Origin: Amorphophallus konjac
Lineage: Eukaryota; Streptophyta; Magnoliopsida; Alismatales; Araceae
Assembly (NCBI GenBank): GCA_022559845.1
Contig: CM040118.1
Location: forward strand, 232,423,224-232,487,223
Direction: 5' to 3'
Length of the DNA: 64,000 nt
Shown: in pieces, positions 44,270-55,449 of the stretch
Numbering within the stretch: position 1 is the first letter of the stretch
Layout of the letters: each line of letters begins with the position of its first letter
The notes under the pieces: model-generated
Database searches by the model: none
Told to the model about the DNA's origin: nothing
What the model saw: the letters and a program-made list of their open reading frames with translations, nothing else
Program-made: the position numbers and the translations under genes

Positions 44270-44920
44270 AAAAACCACAACATCAGGAATCAGTCAATTG
44301 GCGCCTGAGCTTAAGTCTTCATTTTCTGAATTGGCGCCCTTGTCAAGGTCGTCAGTTCAGTAAATGACGACTGTCCACTCAGTCGTTACATCCAGATTAC
44401 TATTGCTAATAAAATCTATAAATATTCTAAATTTTTAGTTATTATGTAAATGGTGACTTATCTTAAGTCTTCAATTTAGTAAAATGCGCCCTAGTATGGG
44501 GCGTTATATATATCAAAATGATGACAGGGTGTATGTCGTTAATTTCAAATATCCAGAAAATTGTAAACATTCCAGAATTTCATGATTTATCACTAGTTGG
44601 TGCCCGTGTATAGGGGCGTTCATTCAATTGACGACCTAGATGGGGTCGTTGTTTATTTGTCATCCGATTTGCATCGGGCAGGTACAATCACAGACACATG
44701 ATTTTGGGATATTTCAAATCAAGAAACTAGAGACATGGGCAGATAGAGAAAAATAACAGGAATTTTCTGGTATGATCATGCATTAGTTTACATGTGAAAG
44801 TTCTCAGTTATTAAATTTTGAATATTGTAAAATTATTAATTAACTAGACAATTGACGACTGTTTGTACGGTCGTTAAATCAAATAGCACCCTAGCTTGGG
44901 TCGCTATTTACTGTAAATGT
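44270..44920. repeat. Zone of GTCGTNA/TNACGAC and GGCGCC stems in LTR G
   Basis: Examples: GTCGTCA/TGACGAC, perfect 7-base arms with a 10-base loop (44348-44371); TGACGACTG facing CAGTCGTTA just after it; repeated ATTGGCGCC words (from 44298 and 44333); ATAGCACCC facing GGGTCGCTAT near 44884-44908. A similar zone with TGACGCC/GGCGTTA words lies at 45640-45800. Confidence 0.75.
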
Positions 44921-45478
44921 AAAAATCATAAAATCTGATACCGGTAAATCTTTCTACTGATCACTGTCAACCTATATGCATGCAGAGACTTATTATTAAC
45001 TTGGTTTTGCATAGAACTTGAGAAAACCTACCTTTATGGGGTTGTAGATGATAGAAACGTGAAGAGGATGAAGAATCAATAACAAGAACCGCCCTTGAAC
45101 GACACTCTGTTTCAAATAGAGTTACGGGAATATAACAAGAGCAGCAGCTCTTATTAAACGCAATAGCAGAAACCCTTGTATGAAGTTGCAGAAGGGTGAA
45201 GAGCAACAACGCAGCAGCCGCAGCCCCTTCTTGGTGCAGGCAATCCGCAAGAAGAAGAGGAAGAAGTCGATGAAGAACACCCAAAACCTTCAAAAGAAGA
45301 AGCTTTATGCTTCTCCACAGCAATTCGTGAAGAACTGCAGAATAAGCAGAAGATGGCTTTCCCCCCCTTCACCATATCGGGAGCAAGATGAAGAGGAAGA
45401 AGATGAAGAAGAACTTTAGTAGCAGCAGGACGTCCTTGAATAATAGTGTCAATAGGGGGTTTGATGGAAGGGGTTGGT

Positions 45479-45486
45479 ATTTATAG
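45479..45486 (-). promoter_or_regulatory. TATA box of LTR G
   Basis: TATAAATA on the minus strand, context CTCCTATAAATACCAACCC. Confidence 0.7.
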
Positions 45487-45911
45487 GAGAAGGAATCCTA
45501 CTGGGTTCTAGGAGTTCGATTAGGATTAAAATTTTCTATGTAGAATCCTTACTAAACTTAAATATCCACGTATCAATCCCTTTCCCTAATCAGAACTTAC
45601 CCAATTAACATCCTTGTTCGAGCCAAACACTAACGAGTCCCGTTTGGAAATGACGCCTAAGGTTGGGGCGTTGTTTCAATAATTGACGCCTGTATATGCG
45701 GTCTTCAGTTCAGGATATAGCGCTTATCAAGGGGGCGTCAATTCTTTAGTTAGCACCTGCTTGAACAGTCTTCAATTAAATGACGACCAGATAGGAGGCG
45801 TTATTCATCTTAACCTAGTTGTTATATGTTTTAAGTGTATATGAGTTGGGCCTTTTATCATTGGTTTAATCTTTTAAGATTTTATTCCTTAAATTTACCA
45901 GGGTTGCTACA

Positions 45912-45924
45912 CCCTCCCCCACTT
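45912..45924 (-). other. Polypurine tract of element G
   Basis: AAGTGGGGGAGGG on the minus strand directly before the LTR start. Confidence 0.85.
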
Positions 45925-45986
45925 AGAAGAATTTGGTCCCCAAATTCAATTGCACATATTTACGGAGGGTGCAGGACACATGCCTT

Positions 45987-46361
45987 TTAGAATAAATTCG
46001 GGAATCGCTTCCTCATGGACTCCTCAGTCTCCCATGTGGCTTCATGCTATGAGCATTTACTCCATTGCACCTTTAGCATGGGAATCGTTTTGTTCCTTAG
46101 TGTATGAACTTCACGATCGAGTATCTTCATGGGCTTTTGTTCATATGTGAGATCCTTTTGAATCACCAGATCTCCGTGATCGATGATATGTGACGGATCA
46201 TGCACATACTTCTTTAACATGGATATGTGGAATACGTTATGAACTTTGGACAATTGAGGAGGCAAAGCGATGCGATAAGCAACCTCGCCTACTTTTTCTA
46301 GTACCTCAAAAGGTCCGATAAACCTTGGCGTAAGCTTGCCCTTAACACCAAATCTCCTTAT
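45987..46361 (-). pseudogene. pol: Element G integrase tail and chromodomain
   Basis: After a TGA at 46362-46364 (SSGR stop IRRFG; relatives have Gly there) the frame carries [14 protein letters not shown] and [16 protein letters not shown]. The chromodomain-like tail follows: [24 protein letters not shown], then TAG at 46047-46049, then HEATWETEESMRKRF to a natural stop at 45987-45989. Same architecture as A and C. Confidence 0.85.
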
Positions 46362-47201
46362 TCAACGTCCAGATGATATTTTGAGAAATATGTGATCTCC
46401 GACTTGGAATTCGAGATCTCTTCTTTGTGTATCAGCATAAGCCTTCTGTCTAGACTGAGCCACATGAAGTCTTTCTCTAATCAACTGAATCTTTTCGGTG
46501 GTATCCCTTACCAGGTCTGGGCCTAATAGTTGTTTCTCACCAACTTCATCCCAGTACAAGGGTGATCGGCAACTCCTTCCATATAAGGCTTCGAAAGGTG
46601 CCATTTGTATACTTGCCTGGTAGCTGTTGTTGTATGCAAACTCGACCAATGGTAAGTGATCATGCCAGCTTCCACTCAAATCAATGATGCAAGCTCTGAG
46701 CATATCTTCTACTACCTGATTTGTTCTCTCAGTTTGACCATCCATCTGAGGATGAAAAGTAGTACTAAAGTTGAGTCTTATCCCCAACGAATGTTGTAGA
46801 CCTTTCTGAAAATGAGAAGTAAAATGAGGGTCTCGGTCAGACACGATTGAAACAGGAATGCCGTGTAGTCTAACTATCTCCTTGATGTACAAAGCAGCAA
46901 GAACATCAACTAACCATCGGCTCTTGATAGGCAAGAAGTGTGCCGACTTGGTCAAACGGTCGATGATAACCCATATTCCATCATGTCCTCCTCTAGATTT
47001 AGATAATCCCATAATGAAGTCCATACCGATATCCTCTCACTTCCATTTGGGAATATCAAGAGGATGTAGCTTACCGGTAGGCTTTTGGTCTTCTGCCTTG
47101 ACTTGTTGGCAAGTGAGACATCGAGACACAAAGTCCATTACTTCTCTTTTCATGTTGGGTCACCAGAAGGTCCTTTTCAAATCTTGGTACATTTTGGTAG
47201 A
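46362..47201 (-). pseudogene. pol: Element G integrase core
   Basis: From 47024 the frame is open for 220 residues: MDFIMGLSKSRGG (first catalytic Asp), VSDRDPHFTS (second) and GQTERTN (Glu), spaced DD35E. Upstream, the zinc-module half CLTCQQVKAE is readable but broken by three TGA codons: at HP stop STKM, at FW stop PNMKRE (the same codon as in element C) and at PKWK stop EDIG (Trp codon in C). The last two are TGG to TGA changes. Catalytic residues remain; the gene is dead. Confidence 0.88.
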
Positions 47202-47591
47202 TCATGGATGAATCGTGTACCTCAATCTGTGAGCTTCATCTAAGATCTTCTTCTTTAGCTCTGGACAATCTGGTATGCAAGTTCTATCTCTGAATAACAA
47301 CCTTCCATATGAGATTATCTTGAAATCAGGTTGGTCTTCTATTTTACCCTTGATTTCTACTAATACGGGATCATTATCTTGAAGTCCTTGTATTTTAGAG
47401 AGTAAAACTGGCTGTATGCTCATATGTGATAGTGTAACACACCGGCTCTCCTTGTCCATACTTATATCAAGCTTAGAGAATTGTTCTAGCAACTTCCACT
47501 CCTGAATCATACAATTGGCTATTATAGCTCTTGGCTTTTGACTGAGGGCATCAGCTACGGGATTACCTTTTCCAGGATGATATTGTATAGT
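47202..47591 (-). pseudogene. pol: Element G: RNase H end and integrase N-terminus, right of the E insertion point
   Basis: Starts mid-domain with [16 protein letters not shown] (end of RNase H), then the linker NCMIQEWKLLEQFSK and the first half of the zinc module, DEAHRLRYTIHP. Its other half lies on the far side of E at 62183, where the codons continue exactly after removal of E and one duplication. Confidence 0.9.
47587..47591. repeat. Target-site duplication ATAGT of solo LTR E, left
   Basis: ATAGT also at 62183-62187; removing E and one copy restores the RNase H frame of G. Confidence 0.95.
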
Positions 47592-48539
47592 TGTCACGCC
47601 CCGACGCGGAATATCGGAACATATAGTCAGAAATAGCTAGAAATAATGATAAGCTAATCTAAGCATTAACACGTGTGCTATGAAAAGAGATAACTTTATT
47701 GGTCATGAAACATTTCAAATCTAGTACAATATCCTTAAACCAACTTTAATACAAATTGAGGCAACATCAACTTAACAATAATATCATAACTATGGCTAAA
47801 CACCCTCTAAGGCACAACTAAGAGTAGGATAACTATGCCAACTCAACATCTAGAACTTGTACACTCCAATCATCACTCCTGCCCATCCCCAACGGTAAGC
47901 GCATCATCACCTGAGCTACCTGTAAAAAGGGGGGAGACAACTATATGAGCGAACGCTCAGTAGATAATAATAGACAAGTTTACGTAATTAACCAATTATT
48001 CCATTTTCATATGAAATGATAAGAAAAGAAATGACGATACAGAAGAAAAACAACGTAATATAAAGATCTTGCAAGGTCAAGGAAATATAAGATACCTGGA
48101 TTTCAACAAGAATATCATGTAACAAGTGTAACAGGAAATTGTAATGAGGAAATGGCCACCAGCAAGTATTTTAAACAAGTCAAGCACGATCAAGTAACAA
48201 GAGATAACAAGAGATTTCTGTCGTAGAAATCACGCTAGTCATGCACTCGGTGCAATGCCTCACCTTGTCATTACAAACTCCCATGGGCACAAGTACTTTT
48301 CGGGCGCTCTCCCCAGGACCAGACTGGGCCCTTATGATGCGTTGGCATTGATTTATCGGATCCAAGATCCCAAGTTCCGTCTAGACATTTAGTCAAGTTT
48401 ATGGCCAAATAATCATAGGAATTACTATCCAGAAGTTCAAGATTTAAAGGACTAATCTGTCCTTGGATTCAAGAGCACAAAACATGATAAAATTCATCTC
48501 TGAGAGATGTACGGTCATATAGAGGCCACTCAAAAGATA

Positions 48540-49787
48540 TATGCGGATAACACTGGGCCGCACTTACAGGAGTTGGACTGAAACTCAGCCCATGAGGTCA
48601 AAAATGAACGGCTAATAGTGTGCCGCTCTAAAGGATGAACGGTAAGTTCTGGGCCGCGCAGGTCCAGAAGACCTTAAGACCCATGAACATGATGTACGGG
48701 CCATACGGGGCCGTATTAAAGATATGCGGTCCAAGAGAATCCGCATAAGGTTTGAACGGTCATATTCCAGCCGCACCACCCGGGCTTGGCTAAAAGGCTA
48801 AGAAATCACCCTATTGGACTCTGGGCTGCCAAAGATAGGGTAAAGCTAAACCAGGGCCTAGTCTACTGTCTATTGGTCAGTCCAGGGCTTAATGGTTTGG
48901 TCGAAGATTGATCAAGGTTAATCGACCAACACTTAATGGCATAAGCTAGGTATGTGCGGTCGTTATTGGGCAGCCTATAAGGATATGCGGTCCACTACTG
49001 GCCGCACATGCCTCTCTTAGCCCAATTCGATCCATGACTCATAATCCAGCGGTTCAGTCACGTAAATCGGAGTTTCTGATGGTTCATTAGATTCTTAGCA
49101 GGGATATACAAAGATCCCAAGATGATGTTAAGTCCGTCGGATGGAGTGTCCGGGGGTAAGTTCAAGGTTAGCACAACTAATAGGGCTAATGACTTATTAA
49201 AAGTCGGTAAATTGGTCAAACCGTTCTACTAGAGTAGAATGGCTGTCAAGCAACCTAGTATTCATTTCAGTCTTAATTTTCATGTCAATTTATCAAGGAT
49301 CATGATTTACATTAATTTGATTACCAAAAAGATGAATCAAGATGATAATGATAATGAACAAGATCATGTGGGAATAAATAGCATGCATTTTACAGAAATT
49401 TAATTGCATAATTTACCACTTATCATATGGGTTTCTAATTTACTAATTATCAATTAAGATACTAATATGAATCATGTAGAGCTCACACTAAGTCATTTCT
49501 GCATAGATGTGCGGTCGTTACAGGACCTTATATCTACTGGACTGAAGGGTACTTGTGCGGCCAGGGCATGGCCGCCCAAGGGGTTGGGCGGTCTAGGTGA
49601 TGGCCGCACATCCAAGATGTGTGGTGTAGGTGATGGCCGCCCATCCTGTCAGGGGCTGTGTGGTCTAGGTGATGATCGTCCATCCAGGATATGTGGTCTA
49701 GGTGATGATCATCCATCCCAGGATGTGTGGTCATGCGGATGGCCACCCATCCTGTCAGGGGATATGTGGTCTAGGTGATGACCGCCC
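48540..49787. repeat. GCGG/CCGC stem-loop arrays in LTR E
   Basis: First zone 48540-49010: words such as ATGCGG...GGCCGCAC and the stem TATGCGG/CCGCATA (48723-48747). Second zone 49503-49787: GCGGCCA/TGGCCGC, 7-base arms with a 5-base loop (49557-49575), and CCGCCCAA/TTGGGCGG, 8-base arms with loop GGGG (49572-49591), followed by repeats of GATGGCCGCCCATCC-like units. The second zone continues at 61139-61215 after element F. Confidence 0.85.
49783..49787. repeat. Target-site duplication CGCCC of element F, left
   Basis: Also at 61134-61138; F landed inside the repeat array of E. Confidence 0.95.
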
Positions 49788-50128
49788 TGTTGGGTTCGGT
49801 GCTATGTATTCAGAGGGGGGGTGAATGAATATATCCTTTAAAAACTTTCACCCAATTAAAAATCACACAGTGTGCAATTGCGGAATTAATCAAACACACA
49901 GTGTGCAAAGCTAATCAAATATGTTGAACCAATGTGCAAACATGTAGAATGCTCCTAAGCAAACATCTAATGTGCGCAGCAATGAATTGAATATAATCTT
50001 CGTGCCTATGCATGCATCTAGCGCCAATCAGATAAGAATTCAAACCACAGAACAAGAGGGTTTTTAGGTGGTTCGGTTCTGCAGACCTACGTCCACCCCA
50101 CACTCAAACCGAGTGTGGATTCCGCTGA

Positions 50129-50260
50129 CTCACAGCTTGAACAGCTGGGCATCACAGCTTGCCATACAATCCGCTGAGCCTCACAGCTTGCTGTCCGAGG
50201 AATCCTCCTCGCCTGCTGAGCTTCACAGCTTGCTCCGCTGGGCAATACAGCTTAGCCATC
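50129..50260. repeat. CACAGCTTG/CCGCTGAG word cluster in LTR F
   Basis: Four exact CACAGCTTG copies plus TACAGCTTAG and AACAGCTGGG variants, with CCGCTGAG/CCGCTGGG between them and a GAGGA-ATCC-TCCTC stem. It lies downstream of the TATA box. Repeated at about 58498-58630. Confidence 0.75.
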
Positions 50261-50690
50261 CAGTGGAATCCTCTACTGCAAATGCTGACAAACATCTTGA
50301 AGAAATGTTTAAAGAGAAAACAGGAAAATGAGAAACAAACAGCAATCGGAAGGCTGTAAACAATGAAGCACAATGTGGCTCAGAATGAGCTGACTGGCCT
50401 GGATTTGATCCACGGTCCAGTAAAGGTAGATCTCTCTCGATATCACTATCTTTCTTTCTCTTTTTCTTCTTCTGCTAATCTCACTCTCTCTCTTTCTCTA
50501 CTTGAGCTCTCTATCTCTCTCTTTCTCTTCTTTCTCTTTTGCTGTTCTTCTCTTTCTCTTTTTCTTCTCTGCTTCTTCTGCTTCTCTTTTCTTTCTCACG
50601 GGATCGTGCAGGCTATCCTTTGCTTCTTTCAATCTCTTCTGCTAGGGCTCTCTGTCTCACGATCAGTCTTCTTCAGATGGAAGAAGCTTC

Positions 50691-50700
50691 ATATATATAG
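50691..50700 (-). promoter_or_regulatory. TATA box of LTR F
   Basis: CTATATATAT on the minus strand; 59063-59070 in the other LTR reads TATATATA. Confidence 0.75.
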
Positions 50701-50929
50701 AGCAGCAGGAATTTGGCGTGTGCTCTCCACATCTCCCGCCCAAAGGCTTTTGCCAGAACCGAGGCATTTCGACCACCTGGCAGCATCCTGGCTGGGCTGC
50801 ATCCACGTGTCATAATCTGGGCACCTCGTCCTTCCTTGGATCACGTTCCTTCATTAGGCTCTGCAAAGAATCCATGTCAGACAGTCGAATAGGATTATCA
50901 GTTTAAGACTGAAACCCCTGTACATACTT

Positions 50930-52520
50930 CATAGTATACACAATGCATTGTATAGACTTTGCAAAGCGACATGAATGTATGGACTTTGCAGTGTGTAATG
51001 TGCAGACGTTATGCAATGTATGGACTTGCGTTCAGCAGCAGTGTATAGACTTGAAATATGCAGAGCTTAAGCTATGTACATACTTCAAATATGTAGAAGT
51101 AAACATGCATCAATGTGTAGACTTAGCAAACCAAAGTATGAACAAAGCAACACAATGTGCAGACTTCGTGCAATGAGTGAAGCAGTGTATAGAGTTAAGA
51201 GTGCAGTGAATGTTCAAGTGATGTACAGACTCTGCCAAGAGCAATGCACAATGCAGTGAAGTGTGTACATTGAATACGAATGCATAGACATGCTGACAAT
51301 AGATGTGTGGACTTTGAAAGCAAAGGACCTCACATGCATTAGAGTATAGACTGTATGCCTGAAGGATGCACTGATGCAGTATATGCATAGAGGAGGCAAT
51401 GCACCGATGCAATGTATGCACATAGCAGATATTGAACTGAAGCAATGGATGTATAGACTTCATGATGTGTGGATTTGCCAAAGGAAAGGCTGTACAGACT
51501 TGATGCAATGCAAGGCAACGAATGTATAGACTTCAAGCTCATGTATGCAAATCCAATGTATAGACTTGGCGTTTGTGTGAGCATGCGATGTACAAACTTT
51601 GTATTGTGAACACAGGCTGTACAGACTTGCTAACATGCATGAACAAATGGCATTGTATAGACTTGGCCAATGCAGCGATGTATGGACTTGCACAGTTCTA
51701 GCTACAGTGCAACGTATAGACTTGGAAGCATATGAACATGACATTGTACAGACTTTGAGTGAGACCCCAATGTACAGACTTGGTGGAACTGAGCGTAGGT
51801 AAAGATTAAGAATGTATAGACTTGCTCAGTTCAACACGTAGGTAAAGATGCCAATGCAGTGTACAGACTTTGCAAGAAACACTAGACGCTGTACAGACTT
51901 AGCCACAAGCTGAACAATCGGATGTATAGACTTGAGATGAATGCATGAACAGTCTGATGTACAGACTTGCCAAATGTATAGACTTTAAGTCCAATGCAAA
52001 AAGGCTGTACAGACTTGGATGAATGAACAAGCATGAATGTATAGACTTTGAAAGACACTGCATGAACAACATGATGCAATGTACAGACTTGGGCTGTACA
52101 GACTTGCTGCCTAGTCGATGTACAGACTTTCCTTAAGCAATGGCTGTACAGACTTCATGAACGATGTTCAGACTTTTGTGTGTGATGAACAACCGATGTA
52201 TAGACTTATGCATGAAGCAAGGCAATCTGATGTGTAGACTTTCTCAACACAGTGGCGTGCAACTAAATGATGTGTAGACTTCAGAAATGCATAGAGACGC
52301 TACAGCGTGACAGCGTCGACGCAGCAGTTCACCCTGATGTGAAGTTAGACCTGGGTCAGTTCAGTGGGTCGACGCAGTGACCCCATGCGTCAACGCATCC
52401 AGCCTTATCTTCAAAGCCATCTAAGGCATTTAAAGGCTGCGTCAACCTCGTGGACTCAATGGGTTGACGCCATCTGAACTACTTACGAGATGTATAGACA
52501 TGCGAATCTGATGTAAAGAC
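50930..52520 (-). repeat. Dispersed AAGTCTRTACA motif array in the U3 of LTR F
   Basis: On the plus strand TGTATAGACTT or TGTACAGACTT. I count about 30 AGACTT cores and about 15 one- or two-base variants, spaced irregularly at roughly 20-60 bases with unrelated spacers. The array lies upstream of the TATA box. Repeated at about 59290-60910 in the 5' LTR. Confidence 0.93.
52439..52470. repeat. Stem GCGTCAACC/GGTTGACGC in LTR F
   Basis: Perfect 9-base arms with a 14-base loop; nearby TCGACGCAGCAGTTCACC (52316-52333) and GGGTCGACCC (52528-52537) are words also found in LTRs C and A. Confidence 0.8.
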
Positions 52521-52740
52521 TTGAGGGGGGTCGACCCATCTAAGAAGCTAGCACACTCATGCATTCACCACAGAACAGATAAGATATAACACACTCATGC
52601 ATTCTCCACAGAATAAATCAGTCATATGCATTCATGTTGCTATCATTCAATGTGATGTTCTTAGCAAAACAATATGGTGACTCATTTATGTTGCTATCAT
52701 TAAAACACCACATAATCATCAAAGCACAAGGGGCACAACA

Positions 52741-52757
52741 ATCTCCCCCTTTTTGAT
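52741..52757 (-). other. Polypurine tract of element F
   Basis: CATCAAAAAGGGGGAGAT on the minus strand next to the LTR start TGTTGTG, the form known from SIRE/Maximus elements. Confidence 0.88.
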
Positions 52758-55449
52758 GATGGCAACATAATGAGTCACACTGACTCGTCAAACTATTCTC
52801 CCCCTTTGACATAATCAAAAAGGGAGGAAATGGTTTGAGAGATAAAATTCAGCACACAAAGTCAGAGAATGAATCATGGTTCATTAAAATGAGGTTCTCC
52901 CTTATGACAATGAAACAACTCTCCCCCTATCAACATGCAAGATGTACTACTCTTCCCTTAAAAGCAGATAATCCATAACTCCCCCTGAAGCACAGGAATG
53001 AGCTCTGGTTTCTAATAAATCAATCTGAAATCTACCATTACAAACAATCTAAACTCTGGTTGTGACACCTCACATATGCATGAATAGAATGAAACAGGTG
53101 GAAAGTCCACAGAACCAGAACTTATTGCAAAACAAGATGGAAGATTTCAACAGTGTGGAGAGTAAAGTGATTGATGATAGAAAGCAAGAGTAGATAACAA
53201 TCATCACAAGACATCTCAATGAATAACCAATATCAAGATTTATGTTGATCAGGCTATCTGGAAAGAATCTGATCATGAGGGATTTTAATGCTTGCACCAC
53301 TTCAATAAGTCTTGAGAAGTATAGACTCTTCATCCATAAAGGGTTATGAAGTGGCAACTTAACCAATCTGATTTAATTATGATGTATACCAAATTTGTCA
53401 AATTAAACTCAATACTCATATCTGAATCCAAGTTTTAATAAAGGTGAACCAAATATTCAGATAACACTCAAAATCAATCATCTTTATCTTACACACATGA
53501 TCTCAATGAATCTTTTAAGAGTTACACAGATTAGTATTGATGTTAAACGCTTTTTCCAAGAATATGAGTTGACAGACTTTTCAACATATTTTCATTTGAA
53601 GCACTTTATACTTTTTTCTGAGCAATTTAGGTTGATCATCACCTTTTTACATGAGGCACAACACGTCTTAGGTGAAGTGACCCAGTTACTCAGTGGGATA
53701 ACTGTCATTGCCTCTCAACTTTGAGAACAGAGTTAGCAATATGAGTGTGTTTTTACATGAGGAGACACCTTGATTAGAGGCCAAACTCCCCAGTTACTCA
53801 ACACAGGCATGCCATTGCTCTGTCAGGTTTTTCAGTAAACTTTCATCAGAGATAACTATGGCACCTCATGACATAAGTTACTTTATTTCATTTATAAAGA
53901 ACCCAGTTTCTCAGTGACCAAGACATTGCTCTGAATTCACAATTTTTCATTTAGTCAACATTTCTTAAGTTAATGTTTAACCACAGCACTCACTCTATGT
54001 ATCTCTACCAAAGTAGCCTTGATTTCAAATTTTCAGATATCAGATGAGAGAATCTAAGGTTTATATGACACATGTGGTTAAAGTTTATTAAATCTTATTA
54101 TTCAGATATTTTCAATTCATTTAATTACAAATCTGAGAATACATTAATCTTATATCAGTCTGATTTAGTGATAATTCTTAAACCTATATGATAGGAATTT
54201 CTACCAAGTTCTCAGACTGAATTGCATTACATGCAGCATAAGTTCCTCAGACCGAATACATATCAAAAATTTAGCTGATCAACTCATCAATAGTAGAACC
54301 AAATCAGTCACACCAGCTGAGAGATGTATGAAGGATGAGCATAAGCTAGTGAAAGAGAGTAAATCACCAATAGAGAAGAGCATTAGAAGAGAGTTTAACA
54401 ACAGACAGTAGCTGAGTCTGGAGTTCAGACAGATCAGCTGTTTTAGAGAAGACAGCAGAGAATTTACTTGAACCAAATTGAGAGCATTAGAAGATCCAAT
54501 AAACTAGACAGGAGGATTTCAGGTGAAAGTGAATGAGATGATCAGAAAACTTCCTCTGTCTAGATTCATCATGACAATAGCAAGGCATGAGCAGCATAAT
54601 GGTTAGTCAAGATAAGTTGAGCTCCCCCTGACAAAATGCATGATGTGAAGGATAAAACATAAGCAGCAATATGATTGATCAAAGACAATTGGTCTCCCCC
54701 TGATTATATGCATGAAATGTATTGAAAGCACATCACATGATATCAAAGTTTGCATTCAGATATGATTCATGCAAATTAGATAGAAGAGAATTACCATAAG
54801 CATGATTGTTCAATTCATATTTCAGAAAGTTTCAGTTTAACATCAACAAATCAACATGATATGTAACTTTTCCTGCCTATATGAAAACTTGACCCTTGGT
54901 ACTTGGCGGAGAGCCTGGTCTCAAGGACCATCTCACACATAGTAAGAACCTCCAGGCAGATTTCCCTGCCTTTTAGTAGCTTACCATTTGATATACCAGG
55001 GTTATGCAAAGATATGAAGTGCAAAGAAGTCCTATGTGTAAACAGTTACTTCTTTGACAGTCATGCAATTGATGTATGCAGACATTAGACACATGCATTG
55101 ACTGTGTGCAAGAAGGTATAGAGATGCATCGACCTTATTATGCAGTTGAAACACTGGATGCATCAACTATGTGTAGCATGCATTGACACAAAGTCTATAT
55201 AAAGCATCGACTGTATACACTAAAAAACCATTCAAAACCAGTGCAACAATTGACAAGAGAAGAGCATCAAATATGTGCAAAAGTAAATTCAATAGCTGAG
55301 TCTGGAATGCAGACTGATCAGCTAGACAAGAAGAGAATATCAGAAATCAAACATGCAAATCAACAATTTCAGATGATGAAATTTAAACAAAATTCAGAAC
55401 TAACCTGAAAGGTAGGATCCTAGGGTTTCCATTTGAGTGCCTTGGTTTA
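52758..55449. other. Element F internal noncoding region
   Basis: About 2.7 kb, AT-rich. Several CTCCCCCT words recur at 52789-52800, 52921-52928, 52980-52985, 54622-54628 and 54692-54700, resembling scattered purine tracts. No ORF with a recognisable domain, and no pol motif on either strand. Confidence 0.65.

Larger units (their letters stand above)
42818..45911 (-). repeat. Element G 3' LTR
   Basis: 3094 bp, TGTAGCAACCC (minus strand, from 45911) to GCTCGGGGCGTGACA. Minus-strand TATAAATA at 45479-45486 leaves a U3 of about 460 bases and a very long transcribed part. Contains the conserved palindrome block (TGAGCGAACGCTCAGTAGG, 43164-43182), the block shared with A and E (about 43565-43640), and stem-rich zones at 44270-44920 and 45640-45800. 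ORFs near 45000-45420 overlap a GAA-rich stretch and are not supported. Confidence 0.88.
49788..52740 (-). repeat. Element F 3' LTR
   Basis: 2953 bp. In transcription order: U3 with GTCGAC words (about 52300-52540), the AAGTCTRTACA array (about 52520-50930), a TATA box (50691-50700), a long GA-rich leader (about 50600-50440) and a cluster of CACAGCTTG words (50129-50260, plus strand). Small ORFs on both strands within the array only reflect the motif. Confidence 0.93.

Noticed and set aside
44967..45420. Overlapping ORFs on both strands (Leu/Ser-rich and Lys/Glu-rich)
   Set aside because: They overlap a GAA-rich low-complexity leader within LTR G and show no domain.
50943..52079. Several Cys/His/Tyr-rich small ORFs on both strands (and at 59314-60472)
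   Set aside because: Their unusual composition comes from translating the repeated motif TGTAYAGACTT; no start context, no known domain, and both strands are open for the same reason.
50930..52520. Possible CRISPR-like array (short repeats with unique spacers)
   Set aside because: The repeat is only about 11 bases, spacing is irregular, and the array lies in a plant LTR.
54903..55088. 61-residue plus-strand ORF within F
   Set aside because: Antisense to the element, short, no recognisable motif; the region otherwise looks noncoding.
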